Source: Methylocapsa sp. D3K7
GTDB lineage: Bacteria; Pseudomonadota; Alphaproteobacteria; Rhizobiales; Beijerinckiaceae
DNA: 64,000 nt
NCBI RefSeq assembly: GCF_029855125.1
Contig: NZ_CP123229.1
Coordinates: forward strand, 310,001-374,000
Reading direction: 5' to 3'
Shown: positions 56,849 to 64,000 of the stretch, in pieces
Layout of the letters: the number at the start of each line of letters is the position of its first letter
How positions within the stretch are numbered: the stretch's first letter is position 1
Program-made: the position numbers and the translations under genes
Notes under the pieces: generated by a model
The model's input: only the letters and a program-made list of their open reading frames with translations
Database searches by the model: none
What the model was told of the DNA's origin: nothing

Positions 56849-57469
56849 ATGATCACACGAGGATTAACCGCGTGGCTGCTCGCCACAGTACTGTTCTCCT
56901 CGTCCGGGTATGGCCACGGCGGAGTGGGCATGGTAGACAATAGATGCGTTTTGCGGATCGGCCCCGACCTCATGTTCTTCACCGGGTACCAGCCGCAGAG
57001 TACCCGAGAAGAGTTTTGCGACGATATTCCAACCGCCGGGCAAACGGTCGTCGTGCTGGACATGCAAGATACTGAGCTCCGCGACATGCTCATGGAAATC
57101 CGCATCATCAAGGATTTAGGAACCCATAGGCGGACAAATGGGCTGCCGGTTCTGACAGATGCGGAGCTGGCGAGCCCCGAAGTCCTCGATCCTGTCACCA
57201 TCGCCTATGTCCCAGCGAAGAAATACCCGTCAGGCACGCTAAACTTCGTGCACACTTTTCCCGACAACGGGAAATTCATCGGCATCGTGTCAGTGAAAAA
57301 CATACACGGCCAGACCTATGTCTCCCAGTTCCCGTTTGCAGTGGGCCAGCCACTTGGCAAAAGCTTGGCGCTCTATGGGATGATGATCGCGGGCTTGTTC
57401 GGCACTGTTTACGGCCTGTGGTACTACGGCCGGACGCAGAAGCCCCATTCCCAGAAAAAACCGGCGTGA
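56849..57469 (+). CDS. Exported membrane-anchored PmoD-like protein
   Basis: 206 residues from ATG at 56849 (AAGGAAGG upstream). Signal peptide MITRGLTAWLLATVLFSSSG, cleaved near GYGHGG. The mature part begins with His23 and has two cysteines (Cys33 in NRCVLRIG; Cys57 in EEFCDDIP), then TVVVLDMQDTELRDMLMEIR and a beta-rich domain, and one C-terminal helix LALYGMMIAGLFGTVYGLWY. This layout (signal, periplasmic Cys domain, C-terminal anchor) and the place after pmoC recall PmoD/AmoD-type copper-related proteins and the related periplasmic proteins of methane and ammonia oxidisers. Family assignment is by pattern only; a copper role is inference. Confidence 0.7.
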   Translation: MITRGLTAWLLATVLFSSSGYGHGGVGMVDNRCVLRIGPDLMFFTGYQPQSTREEFCDDIPTAGQTVVVLDMQDTELRDMLMEIRIIKDLGTHRRTNGLPVLTDAELASPEVLDPVTIAYVPAKKYPSGTLNFVHTFPDNGKFIGIVSVKNIHGQTYVSQFPFAVGQPLGKSLALYGMMIAGLFGTVYGLWYYGRTQKPHSQKKPA

Positions 57470-57809
57470 AGAACTCTGGCATGGTAGGCGTTGCGGCTGA
57501 GCTGGATGATTTTCACGAAAAAGAGTCGCAGCTCCGATTATGTGAACCTTCATCTCGTTGTGGCGGGCGAGAGCGGCACCTTTTTGAGCGGTCAAGCCGG
57601 TTGTACTCGACCATAGCAATCATGACGCATGGCTAACTGGAAAGGCTGGCGTTGACGTGTTGCGACCCGCGCCGAACAATCTATTGCGGCATGTAGCCGG
57701 TCTCGAAGCGATCTAGCCCCGCGCAAGCGCAGCTGGATGCAGTGACGCGCCGGGCGCGATAAATGCGATTGGCCTAGCTCATTCGAGCAGTCTGCTATAT
57801 TTTTGATCC
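57470..57809. other. Region with an SRAP gene fragment
   Basis: 340 bp without an intact gene. 57619-57717 encodes HDAWLTGKAGVDVLRPAPNN, nearly identical to HDAWLTGKAGVDVLRSAPNH of the intact SRAP protein at 46496, then diverges to a stop. This is a second SRAP remnant. Confidence 0.7.
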
Positions 57810-58550
57810 ATGCTGAATCGGAAAACTCATGAAATTGATGCGCTCGGCCGCGGCGTTTATAGCTCAGCTGAAGCTTTACGGCTCATCAATTTCAGTCGCG
57901 GCCAAGGTATTACAAGACGAAGTGTCTCAGGGCAGACAATCTCGCGGTGGCTGAATGGGTATGACTATGAGGTAAGTGGTGAAAAGCGCCATTCCGCGCC
58001 ACTCTGGCGTTCGGACTACGCGAACGATGACGGCGCCGTACAAGAGATTAGCTTTCGAGATTTGATTGAGCTTAGGTTCGTTAAAACATTTCGAGATTTA
58101 GGCTTGTCCCTGCCCACAATACGGGATTGCTTCATTAGGGCCGTGGAAGAGGTTAATGACGAGCGCCCATTCTCTACGCAAAAGTTCAGAACCGATGGCA
58201 AGACCATTTTCTTAGATATCATGCGGGGTGTGCATGAGGGCGAACTAATTGATCTTCGCCGCAAGCAATCGGTCTTCAGGTCCATTGTTGCACCTAGCCT
58301 CCAGGATCTGGAGTTCGACGCCGATGAACTTGCTCGCTGGTTCCCGTTCGGTAATGGGCGAGCCTCTATTGTAATCGATCCAGCCCGATCGTTTGGACGG
58401 CCTGTTATCCGCGAAGCGGGAGTGCCGACTGAGACGCTTGCGTCGGCCGTAAGGGTGGAAGGTTCAATTGAAAACGTTGCTCGATTATACGAGGTGAGTC
58501 TTTTGGCGGTCCGGGACGCCCTTGAGTTTGAACAGAAACTCGCGGCGTGA
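57810..58550 (+). CDS. DUF433-type antitoxin-like DNA-binding protein
   Basis: 246 residues. The N-terminal part looks like a MerR-type or other winged helix (VYSSAEALRLINFSRGQGIT, TISRWLNGYDYE) and the C-terminal ~75 residues carry the DUF433 pattern (GRPVIREAGVPTETLASAVR, ENVARLYEVSLLAVRDALEF). DUF433 proteins are antitoxins of PIN-like DUF5615 toxins, and the next gene is one. The stop overlaps its start. Confidence 0.75.
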   Translation: MLNRKTHEIDALGRGVYSSAEALRLINFSRGQGITRRSVSGQTISRWLNGYDYEVSGEKRHSAPLWRSDYANDDGAVQEISFRDLIELRFVKTFRDLGLSLPTIRDCFIRAVEEVNDERPFSTQKFRTDGKTIFLDIMRGVHEGELIDLRRKQSVFRSIVAPSLQDLEFDADELARWFPFGNGRASIVIDPARSFGRPVIREAGVPTETLASAVRVEGSIENVARLYEVSLLAVRDALEFEQKLAA

Positions 58551-58942
58551 AGCTTCTTTTAGATCATAATCTTAGCCCAAAGCTTGCTCGAGCGCTCCAA
58601 TCAATTTTCGACGAACACACGATCGTTCCTCTCCGTGATCGATTTGAGAAGACTACGTCCGATGAAGTGTGGATCAGCGTTCTTGATAAGGAGGGTGGAT
58701 GGGCGGTCCTGACAAAAGATCTTAGGATTCGCACCCGGCCACATGAGCGCGCGGTAATGGATCGGAGCAAGATCGTGTTCTTCTTTTTGTCCAGCAGCTG
58801 GAAAAATTATGCGGTGGCCGAAACGGCGGCTCGGCTTATCCGCCTCGTTTCAAAGATGGCAGCACAGGTCGAACTAGCTGACCGTGGACGTTTCGACTTG
58901 CCAATCAATGCTGGTTCAAAGTTACGGCCATACCGCGACTGA
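58547..58942 (+). CDS. DUF5615 PIN-like protein, putative toxin
   Basis: 131 residues. MKLLLDHNLSPKLARALQSI, TTSDEVWISVLDKEGGWAVL and TKDLRIRTRPHER follow the DUF5615 (Mut7-C-like PIN) pattern, with Asp6, Asp/Glu around residue 45 and Asp near 65 as likely metal ligands of an RNase. Paired with the DUF433 gene by a 4-bp overlap. At the island's right edge it may stabilise the element. Confidence 0.8.
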   Translation: MKLLLDHNLSPKLARALQSIFDEHTIVPLRDRFEKTTSDEVWISVLDKEGGWAVLTKDLRIRTRPHERAVMDRSKIVFFFLSSSWKNYAVAETAARLIRLVSKMAAQVELADRGRFDLPINAGSKLRPYRD

Positions 58943-59052
58943 TCGCTCCCCGAATTCCCGATTTCTGCTTCCCCTGCGCTTCCCCGGTCAGTCGCTCACT
59001 CCGGTTCGGCCCTGCCCTCTCTTCTAAAATCCATGATATTTCATATGTTTGC

Positions 59053-59102
59053 ATTGGTGGGCGGTGACGGGCTCGAACCGCCGACCCTCTCGGTGTAAAC
59101 GA
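59053..59102 (-). repeat. attR: 50-bp direct repeat within tRNA-Val
   Basis: Identical to 31851-31900 over 50 bp. Together they bound the 27.2-kb island; the repeat lies at the 3' half of the intact tRNA-Val gene, the typical crossover place of tyrosine integrases. Confidence 0.92.
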
Positions 59103-59130
59103 GATGCTCTACCAACTGAGCTAACCGCCC
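59055..59130 (-). tRNA. tRNA-Val (anticodon TAC), CCA encoded
   Basis: Acceptor GGGCGGT / ACCGCCC, D-arm TAGCTCAGTTGGTAGAGC, anticodon loop TTTACAC with TAC, T-loop TTCGAGC, discriminator A and CCA. Intact on the minus strand; its 3' half is the island attachment site. tRNA-Val and tRNA-Asp were probably neighbours before the insertion. Confidence 0.95.
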
Positions 59131-59216
59131 GCGATCTATGCCTGACTGGGGAAACTGGTCGCACACTGGGTTTCGAGCGTCAACGCCATACCGCTGCGGC
59201 GCCAAGCCAGCCGAAA

Positions 59217-60026
59217 TCATATCGCGATCGGAGCCGCTATGGGGGGGTGCGGATCATAGCCGTCGAGAGTGATATCCTCAAAACGAAAATCGAAAAGCGA
59301 CGCAATCTTTGGATTGAGCTTCAGCTGGGGCAATGGCCGCGGCGTCCGGGTGAGTTGCAAGCGAGCCTGTTCGAGATGATTGTGATAGAGATGCGCATCG
59401 CCGAAACAATGCACGAAATCGCCCGTCTCGAGGCCGGTCACATGGGCGATCAGCGCCGTTAGCAAGGCATAGCTTGCGATGTTGAAAGGCACGCCCAAAA
59501 ACACGTCCGCCGACCGCTGGTAGAGCTGGCATGAGAGACGTTTTGCGCCGGTGGCGCCCTCGCTGACGTAAAATTGAAACAAGCAATGGCAAGGTGCGAG
59601 CGCCATCGCTGGCAGATCCGCGGGGTTCCAGGCGGAGACAATCAGACGGCGGGAAAATGGATTTCGCTTAATCTCCTCCACGACATCGGAAATCTGATCG
59701 ATAACCCGGCCGTCCGGGGCCTGCCAGGCCCGCCATTGCTTGCCGTAGACAGGCCCAAGATCGCCGCTTTTATCGGCCCACTCGTCCCAAATGCCGACAC
59801 CTTGGGTTTTCAGATAAGCGATGTTGGTGTCCCCGCGCAAAAACCACAAAAGCTCATGGACGATGGATTTCCAATGCAGCTTCTTGGTCGTGACGAGCGG
59901 AAAACCTCGGGCCAAGTCAAACCGCATCTGATAGCCGAAAATCGAGCGCGTTCCGGTCCCGGTGCGGTCGGCTTTGCCCTCGCCGTCGTGCAGGATTTTG
60001 GCGAGAAGTTCGAGATAGTTTTGCAT
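59217..60026 (-). CDS. thyA: Thymidylate synthase ThyA
   Basis: 269 residues, close to the usual 264. It converts dUMP to dTMP with methylene-tetrahydrofolate. Visible motifs: [41 protein letters not shown], the catalytic Cys in [32 protein letters not shown] and [10 protein letters not shown]. The start [16 protein letters not shown] is standard. Confidence 0.97.
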   Translation of the reverse strand: MQNYLELLAKILHDGEGKADRTGTGTRSIFGYQMRFDLARGFPLVTTKKLHWKSIVHELLWFLRGDTNIAYLKTQGVGIWDEWADKSGDLGPVYGKQWRAWQAPDGRVIDQISDVVEEIKRNPFSRRLIVSAWNPADLPAMALAPCHCLFQFYVSEGATGAKRLSCQLYQRSADVFLGVPFNIASYALLTALIAHVTGLETGDFVHCFGDAHLYHNHLEQARLQLTRTPRPLPQLKLNPKIASLFDFRFEDITLDGYDPHPPIAAPIAI

Positions 60027-60118
60027 GCGCGAAGTTGTAGTGCCTTTCCACGGCGGCGGGAAATCAGACTTGCTTCGTGCAAGGGCTACGGCCCGCGCCG
60101 GGTAACCGGATCGGACCG

Positions 60119-60610
60119 TTAGGCCAGGCTTGCTGCGATCTGGGTAAGGGTCGCTTTTTCCGCATCGCTGACCTGGACGCCGCCAAATCCCAAAAAGCCT
60201 CCTTCCGAGGCAGCCTCGGCGACGGATTGGCTGATATGCTGGAGCCAGCCCTTGAAGGATGCGGCATCCGCGGGCGATTTCGCGCTGACGAGGGCCGCCG
60301 CCTGCTTCAGGATTTCCAAGGATTTCGACACAATCTCGGCGGGCGTTTTTCCAGATAGCTGGGTCCGCAGACCATCGCGGGCGGCGGCGCGTCCCTCGCC
60401 CGTCTCGAATTCTCCAGCGAGAGCCCTGATGAGTTCCGTAGCGCTGGCATCGTGTTTCGCGCCAATCACCGCTTTCGCGGTGGCCATGCTTTCCTTAAGG
60501 GTTCCCCAAAGCCCGCTGGGATCGGCGGCGGTCACGGCGAGCGCTGCCATCATCACGCTTTCCAGAAGAGTCTTCCATTCCTCGGCCGTGAAATCCGTTT
60601 TGCCCGCCAT
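60119..60610 (-). CDS. Conserved hypothetical protein
   Basis: 163 residues, helical and soluble ([20 protein letters not shown] ... [17 protein letters not shown]). The opening resembles small TerB-like or acyl-carrier-sized helical families, but I cannot assign it. It lies 92 bp upstream of thyA in the same direction and might be cotranscribed. Confidence 0.7.
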   Translation of the reverse strand: MAGKTDFTAEEWKTLLESVMMAALAVTAADPSGLWGTLKESMATAKAVIGAKHDASATELIRALAGEFETGEGRAAARDGLRTQLSGKTPAEIVSKSLEILKQAAALVSAKSPADAASFKGWLQHISQSVAEAASEGGFLGFGGVQVSDAEKATLTQIAASLA

Positions 60611-60919
60611 TGGTTTCCTCCTGTGCCGGTGCCCGTTCGCACGCGTTTATCGATTATCAATGCCTGTTGACAGGACCGCGACCAGAGCCGGCATTCGCAG
60701 TTATTTTGACTTTGGCAGGGGATAGAGTCGCAGGTCTAAGATAAAATGCTTACCGCGCTCGCCGGATCCAGCCAAGTGGCAACTAAAGGAATATTGCAGC
60801 TGGACTGTCTCACGCGCCCTAGCCGCCGCTTTGCGCCTTGTGCTGATGTGTGCGTTGGGTTTGTTTCACGCGTCGTGTTCCCCTTTAAAAAAAGCGCGGT
60901 CATGTTATATTCAAAAAGC

Positions 60920-61244
60920 CGCCTAGTGCGGCTATGGCGATAAACGGCGTCGAAATAAGCTCTTCGGACCCGGGGGCGGTACCCGGCGCCTCCACCAAAG
61001 CCTGCGGTGCGTCCAACGATGCGTGGCGCAGGTTTTGGCGGGGGCGAAATAGGTTCGACGGGGAGTGTAAAGGATGATCTTTTGCCCGGCATGGTTCCGC
61101 CGTCATCGGGCCGATCTTATAGTTGCCAACGACAACTATGCTCCGGTGGCTCTTGCTGCGTAATGCGGTAATGGTACCGAAATTAAGTCCTTAAGGGTAG
61201 CACTTTAAGGCGGGGTTCGGAGGCACCTGGCAACAGAAGCCTCC
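60920..61244 (+). ncRNA. ssrA: Transfer-messenger RNA, circularly permuted two-piece type
   Basis: The acceptor piece comes first and ends in a T-arm (CCGGG-GGCGGTA-CCCGG) and CGCCTCCACCA at 60997. After a ~42-nt spacer the coding piece starts at 61040 with GGGGGCGAAATAGGTTCGAC, whose first seven bases pair with CGCCTCC of the acceptor end. The tag frame at 61125-61163 encodes ANDNYAPVALAA-stop. A GGAGGC/GCCTCC hairpin closes the piece at 61219-61244. The order acceptor-then-coding is the alphaproteobacterial permuted form. Outer ends are estimates. Confidence 0.92.
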
Positions 61245-61431
61245 ACTTATTGCTGGAAATCCCGCCCAGGGAACTGGAAATCAATCCAAGAAAATGCAGA
61301 TTTTTTGAAGTGAGTATGTAAGAAAACGGGCGCTCAATGTCCGTAGCGGCAGTTTGCCCCGAAGACCGCATGTTCCGCATCTGACATTTGAATAGGTTTC
61401 GTTTCAAGATTGGCCAAGCAGGGCGGATTGC

Positions 61432-62022
61432 ATGCCGGTTGACCTTCTCCGTTATGATCTCCTCGTGCAGGACGCATTGCGCGGCGTCATCCGGCAAGTG
61501 CTTTACGGAGCCGCGCGGGACGGCCTGCCCGGAGATCATCATTTTTACATTAGCTTCCGCACCCATGCGAAGGGCGTGCGGCTTTCGTCGCGGATGCGCG
61601 AACTCTACCCGGACGAAATGACGATCATTCTGCAGCATCAGTTTTGGGATTTGACCGTCGGCGACGACTCGTTTGAAGTGGGGCTTTCCTTCCGGAACAT
61701 GCCGGAAATGCTGCTGATTCCCATCGAAGCGGTGACCCGTTTTTTCGACCCTTCGGTCGGGTTCGAGGCGAAATTCGCCGTCGAGGACGAGGCGGCGAAC
61801 CTTGAATCGGGGAACCCCGGACCGGCGCGGCTGCACGCAGTACCGGCGAGCGGTGAGGAAAGCACTCCATTGCTACTGGAAGCTGACCCGGCGCGGCAAC
61901 CCGACAGCCCAAGCCCAAGTGTCGAGGGGGCATCCGTGGACGATGCGGGCCCGCATCGGAACGATTCCGCCCAAAACGGGCCTAAGGTTGTTTCGATCGA
62001 TGCCTTTCGCAAAAAAAATTAG
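61432..62022 (+). CDS. sspB: SspB, ClpXP adaptor for ssrA-tagged proteins
   Basis: 196 residues. The N-terminal domain of ~110 residues (LRYDLLVQDALRGVIRQVLY, GDHHFYISFRTHAKGVRLS, MTIILQHQFWDLTVGDDSF, MLLIPIEAVTRFFDPSVGF) is the substrate-binding fold of alphaproteobacterial SspB. A long flexible Ser/Pro/Glu-rich linker follows and the C-terminal VVSIDAFRKKN is the ClpX-binding tail. It tethers tmRNA-tagged proteins to ClpXP. The gene for the tag, ssrA, lies just upstream. Confidence 0.93.
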   Translation: MPVDLLRYDLLVQDALRGVIRQVLYGAARDGLPGDHHFYISFRTHAKGVRLSSRMRELYPDEMTIILQHQFWDLTVGDDSFEVGLSFRNMPEMLLIPIEAVTRFFDPSVGFEAKFAVEDEAANLESGNPGPARLHAVPASGEESTPLLLEADPARQPDSPSPSVEGASVDDAGPHRNDSAQNGPKVVSIDAFRKKN

Positions 62023-62129
62023 CGGAGAATAAGCATAATATCGCGCGTTTATGCCGCAACGCAGCTTGTTGCGTCTCCCGGGGGTTTGTGGTTTTGAATC
62101 CTCGGGCTCACCGACGCAAAAGGAAGAAA

Positions 62130-64000
<1,871 letters not shown>

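Overview
The window is high-GC alphaproteobacterial DNA. It suggests a methanotrophic or methylotrophic Rhizobiales member, most likely of the Beijerinckiaceae or Methylocystaceae. The evidence is a full-length particulate methane monooxygenase subunit C (pmoC), an alphaproteobacterial GTTC-N7-GTTC type LexA box, a circularly permuted two-piece tmRNA gene beside an alpha-type SspB, GcrA-like zinc modules, DUF2948, and a MoxR-DUF58-BatA/DUF4159 operon. No species name can be fixed from the sequence alone.

Core region 1-30.7 kb. A DCC-type thiol oxidoreductase (cut by the window start) overlaps a multi-pass membrane protein. Then come DUF2948, uvrA, a Tat-exported phosphoesterase, an amidase, and the moxR-DUF58-DUF4159 operon. 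A restriction-modification cassette (vsr, 5mC methyltransferase, GIY-YIG endonuclease) sits directly after the DUF4159 gene and ends in a second, diverged copy of that gene's last 12 codons. Next are an SOS-controlled Y-family polymerase with a small Cys-rich partner, a parS-like 42-bp palindrome, an enoyl-CoA hydratase/acyl-CoA dehydrogenase pair, azoR with a divergent HxlR regulator, tsaC/sua5, ETF-QO, a family 4 uracil-DNA glycosylase and a secreted sedolisin protease. tRNA-Asp closes this part.

Genomic island 31,851-59,102. A perfect 50-bp direct repeat made of the 3' half of tRNA-Val(TAC) brackets 27.2 kb; the intact tRNA is at the right end and a tyrosine integrase at the left end. Inside are an AlpA-like regulator, a Toprim/DUF3987 replication operon with a 24-bp unit repeated in direct and inverted orientation, an IS5-type and an IS256-type insertion sequence, many phage-type small genes (terminase small subunit, DUF5681, XRE, SRAP/YedK, GYD), several one-helix micro-proteins, two GcrA C-terminus-only proteins, and repeated broken copies of XRE, SRAP and PLD-nuclease genes. 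Near the right end are an orphan pmoC with all six recognised metal-ligand positions intact and a gene for an exported, membrane-anchored PmoD-like protein. A DUF433/DUF5615 toxin-antitoxin-like pair follows, just before the attachment site. A third, degenerate tRNA-Val fragment at 30,828 suggests an older insertion at the same locus.

Core region 59.1-64 kb: thyA, a conserved hypothetical gene, ssrA (tmRNA, tag ANDNYAPVALAA), sspB, coxB and the start of coxA. ssrA and sspB form a working unit, with SspB delivering tmRNA-tagged proteins to ClpXP. coxB and coxA encode subunits II and I of cytochrome c oxidase.
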